Source: Phlebotomus papatasi (Eukaryota > Arthropoda > Insecta > Diptera > Psychodidae). Taken from it: a stretch of DNA of 64,000 nt. A program made the translations under genes and the position numbers. Under the pieces are notes generated by a model, which saw only the letters and a list, made by a program, of their open reading frames with translations, did not search any database and was not told where the DNA came from. Position 1 is the stretch's first letter. Each line of letters starts with the position of its first letter. Shown piece by piece: positions 32,815 to 45,064 of this stretch. Where the stretch lies: NCBI RefSeq assembly GCF_024763615.1, contig NC_077223.1, positions 92,876,627-92,940,626 of the forward strand, read 5' to 3'.

Positions 32815-33085
32815 ACTTTTTCATAATAAATGGTTAATTAGGCTCTATGGACCGTAGTTCTCAACCGAATGACATCATTTTTGGGTTTGTTGGAAAGGTC
32901 TTGGAATTCCTGACTAGACTGAACGGGTTCCAATTGTTTACTAATTTATAATAAATTCAATTTCATAACTCTTAACCTATTTTGGAAGATATTTTGAGTA
33001 ATTTTTGAAATAGCTTAAATCGATTACGAAAGTATTTTTAAGTTCGAGCATTTCGCAAAGCATTCCCGGTATTCTTTGTCTCTTC
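32815..33085 (+). repeat. Dispersed GGAATTCCTGAC repeat fragment
   Basis: Contains GGAATTCCTGACTAGACTGA, an eroded GGTTATGAAC segment and AAGTTCGAGCATTTCGCAAAG, matching 16880-17235 in order. Non-coding. Confidence 0.5.
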
Positions 33086-33211
33086 GCCCGAAACAGTAAG
33101 GAAATTTCAAATGCTCTAAATTGGAAGTGATTCCAAATTAATTTATTTCACCCTACTGCATTTTAGGAAATGATTTTCTAGCAATGGGAACGACATCTAA
33201 TCGAAGAATCT

Positions 33212-33414
33212 AGGGTTAAAGGAACATCTATTGACACTTAAAAAATCATATCCTGATCTATTGGCATCCAGTTTTATATCACTTGGGGTATACATTTTAA
33301 AAAACTATCCTTATAGAACAAGGGAAAATAATGAAAAAAACATAAATAAATTTCAATATTATTACGAAATTTGAAATAGGTATTCGCTGCTGAACAGGTG
33401 TTCCTTCGACTCTA
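33212..33414. mobile_element. MITE, GGAACACCTATTGACAC family (copy 2)
   Basis: Left TAGGGTTAAAGGAACATCTA, right AGGTGTTCCTTCGACTCTA, with the CTATTGACACTT subterminal block on the left. 203 bp, non-coding. Confidence 0.7.
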
Positions 33415-33419
33415 ACAAC

Positions 33420-34454
33420 TTTTTGGGCAATAATAGCTCGTTTCACCTATTAAATGATTTCAAACAGGCAAATTAGTGATATATCTATAAAATTGTCTAT
33501 CCGACCTTTAGTTAATAAGCCGAAAAAATACTATTTTGCGAAATAAATCGCTAGATAGCTCCCTCCTACGAGATAGCTAAGCAAATTTAGGCAATTAGAT
33601 GCTAAAAACATACCAAAAGTGTAAGTACACAATGTGCAAGATTTCTCTTGTGAGCGTAAGACTACATACTCTTAATTAAACTTGTCTAATTTATACCTGG
33701 TAATTTTCTCTACATGAAAAGAAAAATCAGATTCTGTCGCTTCTTCTTATCCTTACAATAAATTTTCCCCACACCTTTGCTTAGTGACTCGAAATAGAGG
33801 ATGTTGAGCGAGAAAAACGAAAGGAAAGGAGAATTTGGAAAACGGGAGAAAAAAATAAGACGCACCTAATCCTTTATAATCGATAAAACAAACGAATGAA
33901 GAAACTTTAGTTAACAAGTTCCATTTTCTAATTTACACTTTCTTTGTAGGGCTTCTTTCTGACTGTTTTTTTTTTGGAGGGGAGTTTTAAGTGCCTCGAA
34001 TTCAATGAATTGTAAAATGACTTTAAAATTCCTCTGCACCAAGATTTTTTGCACGACCAACGAAATTGCTTTATTCTCAAATATATAACTATAGACATAT
34101 TACAACCTAAAACTAAAGTTCATACTGTGTGCTTTTCACATATATAGTACAAGTTCTCTCGAGCTTAAAGGCTGTCCAGATTACTATTTTTCACACTTCC
34201 TGTGCTAGAAAACGAAAAAGCCATTCATCATTCGTTAGCAGAATAAATTGTCACTAAAGGAATAAAATGTAATAAATTATGGTGAAAATCACATGTTACA
34301 CTTTTTTCTCTTTGTCTTGTTTAAGTAGTGAATTTTATTAGGTTCGAGGTTCTTCTTCTTCAAATGTGTCTTCAATTCTACCGGAATAATCGGAAATGAC
34401 ATAAAAGACCCTATCGCTCATTCAGTAATACAGGGGCAAAACTCCAGGTACAGG
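33420..34454. other. AT-rich non-coding sequence
   Basis: No gene, RNA or bounded repeat is recognised. Confidence 0.5.
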
Positions 34455-34634
34455 TAGGGGAAGGCTTCGCACACACTCTGGCTTAGAACATTTCATATTT
34501 TTCCCATGTTCTTTTAATGAATATGACCTAAGGCATACATTTCCTGAAAAAAATAGGTCAGATTCATTAAAGGAATATGGGAAAAATATGTTTACGAAGC
34601 CTTAGTGTGTGCGAAGCCTCAAAGCCTTCCTCTA
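34455..34634. mobile_element. MITE, TIR TAGGGGAAGGCTTCGCACAC
   Basis: A 180-bp palindrome. TAGGGGAAGGCTTCGCACAC on the left is answered by GTGTGCGAAGCCT and GCCTTCCTCTA on the right. TTTCATATTTTTCCCAT and ATGGGAAAAATATG pair inside. Non-coding. Confidence 0.8.
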
Positions 34635-34743
34635 TACTTTAGGTGGAAGATTAAAAATTTACTATACATCCAATGTTTATCAGTTAATTTTATTCTCTTC
34701 AATTCAAGAAAATCTAATTTTTTCCAAAGCCTTCGACCCTCAG

Positions 34744-34891
34744 TAGGGGAAAGTTCCCATGCTTCGTACGATCCCAAGCTTTGTAATGACTAAATTTTTC
34801 CTATGTTTATGAATAAATGTGACTCCGCAATATAGTTTGAAAACTGGAAACTGAAAATTGGAATCCTGCGAAGCATGGGTACTATCGCCTA
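34744..34891. mobile_element. MITE with GCTTCGTACGA ends (copy 3)
   Basis: Left TAGGGGAAAGTTCCCATGCT then TCGTACGATCCCAAGCTTT. The right end has GCGAAGCATGGGTACTATCG with the inner arm eroded. 148 bp, non-coding. Confidence 0.75.
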
Positions 34892-34941
34892 TACACCTCC
34901 CTCAGAGGGTCGAGTCGAGAACAGTTTTTTTTTTATTTCTA

Positions 34942-35517
34942 CACTGAGAAAAAAAATAAAAACTACTCTTTACTATTGGAAAAGTAGTCATAACTTTATG
35001 AAAATATAGGCCCATCTATTTACATTGGTTGTGAGAACTAAAAGGAATTAGTGACCAATATTAGTTGGGATAATGATTTCATTTAATTAACACAAGCAAA
35101 TATAATTGTATGAAAGCATTATGAAGTAATTGCCGCAACTTATCCACGTAAATATTGTCTTATATTCTCACTACTAATAAATTTATTATGAGTATAATGT
35201 TTTAAGAATATAAGAACTATTTTAAATAGATTTTATAATAATCGCCCGAACAACTAATTTTCATTAGTAATCACGTCTAAACTTTTCTAAGAGTGTAATT
35301 TTAACACTTTTTATGTGTAAAAATATATCAACATTTTTTAATGTTAATTTTACACCTTTTAAAGGGTAAAATTAACATGAAAAAGGGTAACTTTAACTCC
35401 CAATACACCTAAAAAGGGTAATATTTACACCGATTTTGGATCAATACTGTAGGGTAAAATTAACATTTCCGGAATGTTATTTTAACTTTTTCGGATTTCT
35501 CTCAGTGTATACTTTTT
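34942..35517. mobile_element. CACTGAG-ended MITE with inserted sequence (copy 3)
   Basis: CACTGAGAAAAAAAATAAAA starts it and TTTTTCGGATTTCTCTCAGTG closes it. Its right half (35296-35517) is a standard CACTGAG-family arm. The left half is occupied by the 335-bp sequence duplicated at 48366-48700, so this is a composite of two elements. Confidence 0.65.
34961..35295. repeat. 335-bp near-identical repeat (copy 1)
   Basis: It aligns without gaps to 48366-48700; reading side by side I see about four mismatches. It is the right-hand part of the TCTTAGAAAA-ended element at 48082-48700. It keeps that element's right end (TTTTCTAAGAGTG) but lacks its left ~285 bp. Confidence 0.85.
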
Positions 35518-36386
35518 CTTTAGATAATCTTGCGTCTTCTCCTATAACCAATTAAAATAGTTCACCGTTTTCCGCCTTCTTTAACAGTATAGCCACTAGA
35601 ATTTCGATTTTTTTTTCTGAAAATTTGGGATATTTAAGATAATTTTCACTGAACTTTTACCATTGATTTTTTCTTTATGTTAGCTCTCTCTTCGGTGATT
35701 CTGTCTCCATACTCAAATCCTCAAGTTTTATGTATATATACTTCTAGAAACGGAATCCTCTTGAGTCCATAGTCCCCCAGGCACTGTTCTCATTCCCCTC
35801 CGGTCATTCAACAATAATTTTCCCGAGCTCTCTTGATCATCGACTTACCATCGTTCTCGGAATTATAATCTTGCATACGAATTAAATTCGAATAAATGAC
35901 ATTCATTGCTCTCACTGTCCAGTTTCTTCATTTAAAATTTTCTATATATCCTTTCTTATAAAAAGTGTCTCTAGAATCTTTCATTTTTTCCATTGTGCCG
36001 GTGTCTGTTGAGGATTTCCACTATATTGTAGTCGAAATTATGGCTTGTTCTTTCTGTGTGATACAGTAATGTGCCTCCCTAATTTATAATGAAAAAGACA
36101 GAAAAAATAGAAAAACTAAAAAGCAGAAGAATTGCAGATTTTCATACAATTCCTATTCACTATTTTCGAATGAAATTACAGAAAAAAGGCAAACTGCGAA
36201 ATATAGAAAATATATTAAATAAATAAAAATAAAAAAATACAAAATATGTTATATATTTCTATCCCATATTCACATACACTGGACTCTCCGTTATTAGGTT
36301 GATTTTATCCGAAAATTATGGTTTTAACACTTGGGGCAAGACTGAATATGTTCCAATCAGTGATTATACTCGGTATTCAACCGATA
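35518..36386. other. AT-rich non-coding sequence
   Basis: No gene is recognised. Pyrimidine-rich stretches are frequent (35600-36000). Confidence 0.5.
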
Positions 36387-36670
36387 TTAACCCTTTAAGG
36401 ACGAGAAGATCAAAAATCGGGGGTCAGAAAAAATCACTTTTTCTGACTTTTTAAAACAAAGCATAAATTTAGAAGATCGTAGGAAAAATTTCATTTTTAG
36501 GTCACCGGTGACCCAATCATCCTTAACCCTTTAAGAACGAGAAGGTCAAAAAATGAGGGTCAGAAAATATCAGTTTTTCTAACTTTTTAGAGCAAAATAC
36601 AACTTTAGAAGGCCGTAGGAAAAGTTTCATTTTTGGGTTACCGGTGACCCAATCATCCTTAAAGGGTTAA
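36387..36670 (+). repeat. Head-to-tail dimer of a ~136-bp MITE
   Basis: Two copies (36387-36522 and 36523-36670) share the order TTAACCCTTTAAGRACGAGA, GGGTCAGAAAA, CGTAGGAAAA, ACCGGTGACCCAATCATCCT. The outer ends are inverted (TTAACCCTTTAAGG and CCTTAAAGGGTTAA). The middle TTAACCC serves as the end of one and start of the next. Non-coding. Confidence 0.8.
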
Positions 36671-38518
36671 AGGGTTATATCTATAACCAATTTTTAACAA
36701 AAAGATATTTTGGGCGACATTTTGCATAATTTATGTATCGGTTAAATCTGGTACTAAACTGGTGAACATAAAATAGATCGCCCAAATAGAGAAAACTTCG
36801 CGAAACCCTTAGATTTTTACACCTTTTAGTTTTAATTATTATTGCCTTTTTCTCTACAAAGAAGAAAATTAATGAAAAATTTTAAAAGTTATTTTGTTAA
36901 AAAAAAAGTTTCTTCCACTGTAAATATCGAATGAGCAAGCCACATTTTATTCCAAATTATTTATTATACATTTAATTTAGCAATATGTAAGTTCAGTTCA
37001 TTTTTTTGGAAACTTGAAATCAAATGAAATGAAACGCATTATTAAAAATCATTCCTCATTTAAATGGATCTGTTCCAAAAACTGTGTCTAAAATAATTTT
37101 TAACATAACAATGCGTTTATATACATTTAAATAATGAATTTCTGTAACAATCGTAATTGAAATTGTGAATAATAAAAAAATACCAGCAATAGTAAAATCA
37201 ATTGTAGAGTGTGTGGCCTATTCGAAACATGTCAACCCAGTCGACGGCCACAACCCACCAATCCTAATCCTTTATTCCTTTGACACGCCCAACCCCTACC
37301 ATCCTCATGGGTGCTGAAAGGTTGCTTTGGGGCTCTTACTGTTAGGTAAATGTCCTCAGTCTTCAGTGAGTGAGCATCAGTTGCCGTGGACGGTTCACTC
37401 TCATGAAGTGAAAAATGGGTGGCACCTTCAGTTCTCCAATTTCCCTCTAAGTTTGTATTTTTTCTATTTAGGTGAGCCCCATCTGGGCTTACACAATATA
37501 CAGAAAAACTGAAACTCTCTAGAAAGAATGGTTTTATTTAAAGAAAATTGATGGGAAATTTTTATATTATTTGTTTATTTATTTATTTATTAATTTTTGA
37601 AAGGGGACAGAGACTAAATTGTAATTACTTTAGGTAAAAAGATATTTTCTCTATTTTTCTATAAAAAAAAACTACTAAGCTTGTTTAGGCTTAAAGAAGC
37701 TTATTTGTATTTTAATTCATTTGGTATCTAAAACAGAATTTCAATTATGCGTTCAAAAATTTCCTGAAAACTCTCATATTTGTCTGCTATACTAAGAATT
37801 AACAAAAAAAATGAAAAATTAACCAGTAGTATTGAAATAAATATCACTATTGTCATTTTCACAAAATGAAGTAATTTGTCAGCATTTTTTTTTTATTTTC
37901 AAAGTGACAAGAGACTAAGAAGTAGAGAAAATGCGAAACAACATGTAAAAAAACATATAGAAAATTCAAATGCGACAAATATACAAAATGTAACAATTTC
38001 TCTTTTATTTCCTTTCGTACTTTGAACATGAAAATGAAATTCAATTTGAGATGGTATGGACTTCTGCAGGGATGTGCTTAAAGTAAATTGTACATATGCT
38101 TATATATTCGCTGAGTTTGAGTAGAACATTGAAAATTTTTTCGAGAAGACAGAAAAAAAATCCAAACGAAAAATGTTAGATGTATGGAAATGGTATACTG
38201 GTTGGTGAAACAACTTTTTACTATAGGGTGAGAGAACATAAGCATTTCAATTGTAACAGAAAAAAGGAAAAAATTTGTGGTTTGACAGTTTTTCTTCGTG
38301 CATGAATTATTTTTGAAAGCTCAATGGATTTCTATTGAAAAGTTCACGAAGTATTGCAAGAGATTATATAGATAAGCATTGCTGCTCTTTTCTATGTAGA
38401 TACATTTTGTACGTTTCAATGCAGCGGTACCTATTTAAAATAAAAACTACAGAAAAAACAACATATATCAAATTGAGGTAGTACCGCACAATTTTGAAAT
38501 GTGCGAATTTAAATCTAA
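36671..38518. other. AT-rich non-coding sequence
   Basis: No gene is recognised. A fragment at 37203-37265 (GGCCTATTCGAAACATGTCA, CAGTCGACGGCC) matches the start of the repeat at 52866-53045. A moderately GC-rich stretch at 37230-37500 has one 61-codon frame without motif. Confidence 0.45.
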
Positions 38519-38780
38519 TGGCTCAGGCACACCCTTTAGACCAGGAGAACTTCATGAAGTCGAAATGCGCATCCCTTTCTTTCTCTGATCAACTGCATTT
38601 GTCTATCTCACTCTTTCACACTCTTCTTCTTTTTTTAAAAATCACAACAAATTCAATTTAGCTCAAACGAATTCGGAGTGCAAAAGAATGAGATTAACAT
38701 TGTTAAAACGTTTGAGAAAGAATGGGATGTGATTTTCGATTTCATGAAATTTTCCTAATCTAAGAGATGTGCCAGAGCCA
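38519..38780. mobile_element. MITE, TIR TGGCTCAGGCACA (copy 1)
   Basis: TGGCTCAGGCACACCCTTTA on the left pairs with the right end, whose complement is TGGCTCTGGCACATCTCTTA. The arms continue through a GAACTTCATGAAGTCGAAAT block and its inverse. 262 bp, non-coding. TAA precedes it and ATA follows it. A relative is at 56780-57015. Confidence 0.75.
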
Positions 38781-39404
38781 ATAGATTTCAGTTTAATCAT
38801 CTTCAATCTTAGTACACTCTTACTCCGTAAGAAAGTAACACTCTTACTACAGTTAGATTACTTTAAAACAATCTTTTTTGCACTTGAAAACGCAAAATGT
38901 CGCGAGCGATATTTTGTTGTTTTTTCTCTGACCTGTCACACAAAACTGAAGATTGTAAGCAAACGAAAGGTCAAAATGAGTTCAGCTTCAGAAAATAAGT
39001 TAGTTAGACTATAACTGAGGATACTGTACATATTTCAACTTCAAATAAGTAATATTATTGCAGTAAATGCGATTTATAGAATGATCGCCTGGAGGCGGTC
39101 TTACCCGTTAGAGGGTTAACAAATGTCACACTAAAAAGCTATCAAGAGTTAGTCAGTGATTATGGAGTGATTAAATACAAGGGCATGAACAGTAAACATC
39201 GTTGTTCTGTTTATTTCCTCACAACAATGTGAAGACCGTCACATTTTGACACTTGAGCACTTCGAAATTAGAACAGGATATACTTCAGTCATCTTTCGGA
39301 ATTATCAAAAAGTAAGAAAGTCTCTTTTTGGATCTTCAAACAGATTTTCGAATTTTTCAAGATCTACTTCTGTACGAAAAGAATATGGACATAAATTTCT
39401 CTAG

Positions 39405-39834
39405 TAGGGTAAGTGTGCCAAATTTCGGCCAGCTTGCAATTTCGACCACCTTTTTTGTTCCTCGATATTCCATGAATGTTTAGTTTTTACATACTCTAGA
39501 GATTATACAATGCAAAAGAATAACAAAAAATGTAGCTTCGACAAACGAGATGACATGAAAAAGATATTGGAAGAATTTCTGAAGGGCAAGGAAATATGAG
39601 AATGAAGGTGGCCGAAATAGGGCATCAAAGCTATGTCTACATTTTTATTCATTTTAAAATGTATTAAGAAAGATTTTGGAGTAAATAAAGACGACAAACT
39701 GTCAACAAGGTTCTAAGCAACACTCCTTAAAAAGAAGTAATAAAAAAATCAATTTCTATTAAAGATATTACATTTCAAACTTGAGACTTTGGCGCTTGCA
39801 TGCAACTATGCCGAAATTTGGCACACTTACCCTA
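39405..39834. mobile_element. MITE with TAGGGTAAGTGTGCCAAAT ends (copy 2)
   Basis: The partner of 8041-8458: same ends, same internal blocks (GATTATACAATGCAAAA, CATTTTAAAATGTATTAAG, GGCGCTTGCATGCAACTATG). 430 bp, with several small indels between the two. Non-coding. Confidence 0.8.
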
Positions 39835-39835
39835 T

Positions 39836-39964
39836 CTAGAGGCCATTACGGCTTAAACCGAGAGACGGATAAGTCAGAAACTCAGGGAAATGTATTTCTA
39901 TTATTATTTTGATTATAGTTACGTTAAACCGTCTCTCGGCTTAAGTCGTAAGTTTGTCTAGGAC
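39836..39964. mobile_element. GCCGAGAGACGG MITE copy beside another MITE
   Basis: TAAACCGAGAGACGG on the left and CCGTCTCTCGGCTTAAGTCG on the right form the arms of the 10381-type family. Its left end is eroded and directly abuts the element ending at 39834. Confidence 0.65.
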
Positions 39965-42032
39965 AGAAGTCACGAGTTCGAACACTTCGAATTGCCTGGG
40001 ACGATCGGTAGAGTACCCGTAAATGATTAACCTTTGTCAAATTTACTTTTATTTGTCTGTATGCTTGCTGTATGCTTGCAATAATCGGTAGTAAACCGAT
40101 ATGCATTTAATAATTCGCAGAGAGCTCTTTGCCATCTCCTTTGTCTATATTTTTGTTATATTCTAACTATTATTCTGAAAGTTTGATATAACATTGTTTC
40201 TAATGGCTTTGATGCTTTTGTGCAATGAAAACTTTTTGCCTCGGAAGAAGAAAAGTCAAAAACACAATAATTCAAACTTAAAAGTACGTAATTAAGTTGA
40301 AGTTTTAATTACAGAAGATCTAAACATTAATTCTAATTTTCCTGGTGTATTTTGCTTTACATAATATTTCGTTGATTAATTTCACTTGCTAAAATTCCAA
40401 GTATATCTATTGCTCTTCATAATGCAATAATGCGAGTGTTTCCGCCTTCATGGGAAATTGCTGTAAAATGTATATAGCTATGCTATTGGTCGGAAAATGT
40501 TGGGTTGAGATGAGAGTCTATTTAATGAAGTTGCATTTCAGTTTAACTCTGCATGTGCAGGAAAATAAATCTCATCCAACGTCCCCCATAGTGAGATTCA
40601 CGCGAATTCCTGTCAGTGCACAATTTGAGTGTAAATGTATCATGATTCGTCTAAAAATGTTGGGGTAAACCCCTTTTCGTATAATATAATGAGATTATAA
40701 AAGGCAGAGGAGAGGCTGGAGAATATCACCTCCAACCAAACTATATAGTTGCTGCAAATATCTCAATTTTCGTGGTGTTTTGTGCGGATTCTGTGGTCTG
40801 AAATTGTTCTCCATGAGCATTTTGTAATATAATGTTTGTATATTGAATACGACAGAAGCAGAAACCCCAAATGACCATTAAGCCACATCCAAATCATAAT
40901 TTTACCAAAGTTTTCATGTTATATAGCACAATTATACGGTGGTAAGGTCCTCCTTTTAGCTTCTTTTGGTGAAAACTCCATAGACTGAAGCGATTATAAT
41001 TACGTAGGAAAACAACTCGTTGGAAAAGTTTATTTTCATGGGAGGTATTACCATGGACTTTTCCTTCTTGTCATTCCACTAATTTTACTTTATCACTTTA
41101 TTGACAGCCTTTGATGGAATTTCGGATAGATTGAAAAAGAATGTTGTATTAATCCTTTAAAATCATTAATGAAGTCTCGAATAAATGTGACTTTTATGAA
41201 TTATTAGGAGTCAAATTAATATGAACTTACTGTATGATTAAAATTTTACCAACTAGGATGACGCGAGATCGTAAAAGTTTCCATAAAGCAGGTCTTATGT
41301 TCACCATTTACGATAATATTGTCTTTGAACAAACACAGCACATTTTTTTTTTTTTGGTAAAGTAAATATTACTTAAACAATCCGAAACAAATTCGTCAAA
41401 ATATTTACAAACATTAATTTGTGAAGATGAGAAATTGCAAATTTAATTTAAGTCGAAAGTGATATAATATGTACATTAATGTAACAAGGATACATCTCAT
41501 ATTTCTGAGAATTACAGCATATAACTTACACCCCATTAAAATGTGTCATAATTTCTACTTCTTTATCTCACGCTTTCCAGTCCCTTCTTGACGTCGGATA
41601 ATTACTATTCACCTGCGGCCACATAATTCCATGAAATGTCTGTGAGAAAAATTTTAGGCATTTTCAGTGAATATGTAGTAGGGTTTTTATGAGACACCCA
41701 TTCATTTACCTGTCGCTTTCTTTACCGGTGCTCTTCACACTTGCGCTGCAGAAGGTTTTGCTTCTTAAAATTTTCGCATCAACCATTGAAGAAAGTTGGA
41801 AACTTTTAAGGTACCATAAAATCCTCCACAAAAAGTCTTGAATATTCGTATAGAAAAGCTCTGATCAGCCTTTGTGAGAGATTTCAACAGAAAAAGCATA
41901 ATAAAAAGCATGTTATCTCATTTTGATCAACTTTTGCTTATGTCTATTCGTCTATCGTTACAATGTCTCATTCAAAAACAAGGATATATCCTACAAAATC
42001 TAGCAAAAGTCAATGATACATCCATATGTAGC
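39965..42032. other. AT-rich non-coding sequence
   Basis: No gene, RNA or bounded repeat. Near 39965-40020 there is a trace of the dispersed repeat (ACGAGTTCGAACACTTCG). The 72-codon frame at 40450-40668 has no motif. Confidence 0.5.
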
Positions 42033-42035
42033 TAA

Positions 42036-42167
42036 TGCCCTAGACACACTTACGACTTAAGCCGAGAGACGATTTAGTGGAAAATTATGGAAATGTAGTT
42101 TAATCATTATTTCGAATATAATTACGCTAAGCCGTCTCTCGGCTAATCCTCAGGTCTGTCAAGGCCT
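42036..42167. mobile_element. MITE, TIR TGCCCTAGACACACTTACGA, TSD TAA
   Basis: A 132-bp copy of the 10381 family. The left flank is TAA (42033-42035) and the right flank TAA (42168-42170). The arms are GCCGAGAGACGATTTAG and CTAAGCCGTCTCTCGGC. Confidence 0.8.
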
Positions 42168-42471
42168 TAAGACTGATTTAAAGCAACTTCGAAACACTTA
42201 TAATTCAAATACGATTCAATTTCGAAAAAGCGATTTAAAATATTTATTTCGAAACGGTCCAGCGAACAATGAGAACTATAAAGATATATCATTTAGCCCA
42301 ATATAACTAAATATTAGCAATATTTTGCTAAGTTTTAGCACTGCAGATTTAATAGGGGAAACTGGGGTACAATTAGCCAGCAAATGAAGTTTTGCATTTG
42401 CGGTCAAATTGCAAAAAAATGGTAAAGTTTACATAATGTCTTTATAATTACATATAAATTAACTACGGTAC

Positions 42472-43728
42472 AGGGTAAAGGCTCATAATTTTAGACAGTC
42501 TGCTTATAAGCTTCGATGGTCCAAGTTTGAAGTTCGATATTTTCAATACTAATTGACTTTTTTTGGTACTCTCTTTTCAGAAGGGTTGTTTAGAAACTTG
42601 GCAAGGATTTATTGTCTTTGTTTTTGGACAACTTGTTTATTAATTTGGACAACTTGGCTGTAAAGGACATTGAGCAAAAATGTATGGGAGTTGGTCTATG
42701 TGGCGACCACAGATGAGACTAGGCGCATTTTATCGGTAATGGTGTAAGATGAAAAACTACCGAGACCCAGGACGATATTCGCCGGGAGTCCTTTTAAAAA
42801 CGCATTTATCCTTTCAAAAAAATACTATTTTGACATCGAATTACTCAACATCAGCTAAAGGGATCTTCATGAAATTCGATATAGAATCAATGTATGACTT
42901 AAGCTATTTACCCATGGATACTACTCCCTCCTCCCACCCTTATTTCGTAGCCCCCATACAAAATGTAGACTTTTTTCATTATAACTCCTCTCTGAGAAGA
43001 AGTGAACCGTAGAATGTCACAAGAAGCCCAGAAACTTTCCATATCATTTATTAAAGTGAGTTGACTTCGGTAATCCAAGTACTCGAGGATGCGCTCATTT
43101 CCTGGCCTTTCCGGGAGCCTTTCAAGGCTTTTCTCACTACATTTCAAAAGTAGAGATGATGGTCCTTTGTTTCTTCAGGCATTTATACAACCTAGTCAAT
43201 ACAAAAGCTACAACTTCACGAAATTTCGAAAGAAAAACACTTATCCAAAATAAGGACTATCACCTCACTGGTGAATATCTTAGAAGATTTCCCATTTTTC
43301 ACACGAAAAATCTAATTCACAAGGCAAATCTCACTTCAGGTCAAATGTACAAATCACCGTTAACGTGAATCAACACAATATTCAATGAATATTCAATAAT
43401 ATCACTCAAAAAAAGCGAAGAAACATTGTTAGAACTTCACCACAGCTAAATAATAAGACTGAAGTAAACACGAAGTTCTGTCATATTTCTCGTAAACAAT
43501 TGCTCGCACTGAATTTTCAACAAGGCAATTTCAACTCAAATCGTATTCAAAATTTAACGTAATTAGTGTTAAAATCTTCCAAAAAGAACAAATATTAAGA
43601 TAGAATTCATTATTCATCAAATATTGGAATAAAAATCCATCATTTTAATCAATTTATTTTTAGTGTCCAATTTTATCCTCAAAGTGTCCAAAATAAGAAA
43701 CTGATCAAAATTATGAGCCTTTCCCCTA
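42472..43728 (+). mobile_element. ~1.26-kb non-coding element (copy B)
   Basis: The best-bounded copy. It starts AGGGTAAAGGCTCATAATTT and ends with AAAATTATGAGCCTTTCCCCTA-type sequence, inverted to each other. It matches 15890-16871 at both ends and in the last ~600 bp (TTAACGTGAATCAACACAAT, ATTCAATGAATATTCAATAA). Between 42675 and ~43010 it has sequence absent from copy A, including GTATGGGAGTTGGTCTATG. No transposase frame. Confidence 0.7.
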
Positions 43729-44012
43729 CCTGTTACAGAATTAACGTATCATACGCAAAATTCAATCTGAAATGTCTGATGCTAATGATTCCAAAATCCA
43801 TGTAAAGGTATAATGCAAAGATATTTATCACTCTTAATTGATTTCATTGTATAACATTACACGTGCACAAATTTTAGGTCAAAGATAGGTTTAGATCTCA
43901 TTTCTTACCCTTTCCTAATTTTCTATTTGCAAATATGATTAATGAATGTTTACAAGCTTGAAAGCTAGGCAATGGTATATACAAAAATTTTATCTATTGC
44001 TCTTCTTTTCAG

Positions 44013-44119
44013 TGATGCTGGACGAACCCAGATTTGCTCAGCCAATTCCCAACGTGACTGTTGCCGTTGGTCGTGACGCCAATTTACCCTGTGTCGTTGA
44101 ACATCTCGGAACCTACAAG
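44013..44119 (+). CDS. Ig-domain exon of a DIP/Lachesin-family gene
   Basis: An internal exon of 107 bp. The pyrimidine-rich acceptor (TTGCTCTTCTTTTCAG) precedes it and AAG|GTATAT follows. It enters with one base of a codon carried over and leaves in phase 0. The peptide is MLDEPRF, FAQPIPNVTVAVGRDANL and PCVVEHLGTYK. This is the start of the first Ig domain of insect Dpr-interacting proteins: the NVTV strand with an N-glycosylation site, then the first disulphide Cys in CVV. The second Cys and the 'VAWI' strand should be in the next exon. These proteins sit on neuron surfaces and pair with Dpr partners in synaptic matching; that role comes from the fly family. Which paralogue this is cannot be decided from 35 residues. 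No adjacent exon is found between here and 64000. Confidence 0.85.
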
Positions 44120-45064
44120 GTATATTTTGTCTTGTACCTAAATAATTTCTCTTGTTTGTAGATAAATTTTAATGTTGCTCAATTTATCATTCACTCTTGC
44201 ACATGTTTACCAAAATCCAGTCTAAAACAGTCAACACTATTTCTCGCTTAAATGTTATATGTAAATGAACGCTATGTTGACACTATCGTATAACCCAACA
44301 CGAAAATCCTTCAGAAAATGTCGAAAATTCCAAAAGGATTTATATCTCATTTCTCTCTATGCAAAATTTTATGTGACATTTTGTTTTATTTCTTTCTTCT
44401 TTTAGTAGAATATCCCAAAACTGTGTTAATTTTAAATTATTCCACAATATATTATTTAATTTAAAAATAAAATTGACTGACAAGAATTATAATGACAAAC
44501 TAAAGCATATAGTAAAGTGGGGTAACTGGATCGTTTTCCGAAGAGTGCTGTTGAAACGCTTGTTTTTGGACTGGTGAAATTCTTTTTTACTTCTTCTTAA
44601 TCCATAGAATTATTCACCGTTTCATTCAGAAACATAATATAAAAAAAATTATCAAAAATATTAAAGAAAATTTATAAAATAATGATAATACTGGAATAAG
44701 TCAGCATGCACTAACTGGGTCGCCTTTTCGCTAATTCACTTTTAATTAAACCTTTGGATTTAAAATAATTTTTTTCACAAGGAGAAAACAATAAATATTT
44801 TCAATCAATTAGACCCTTTTTGTAAAGATTAAAATTTTTTACACAAAAAGATTTACTATATTTTAATACTTATTTACTTTCTGACTTTATAAATTACTTA
44901 AAATAATGCCCAAAATAACTAAGAAATAATACTCTTACCATCAGAAAACAGTTGTACGTTTACTAGATCATTTTATAACAATATTTAGGTTTTTTTTTGA
45001 GCGAAGGTAATATAGGTATACTCTTTAATTTTGACCAAACATTAATTATCAATTCATTCCAAGA
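44120..45064. other. Intron sequence after Ig exon
   Basis: AT-rich. The frame running on past the donor site ends at a stop at 44159-44161, consistent with intron. A GGGTAACTGGATCG stretch near 44519 resembles the start of an eroded MITE, but no partner end is certain. Confidence 0.55.
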
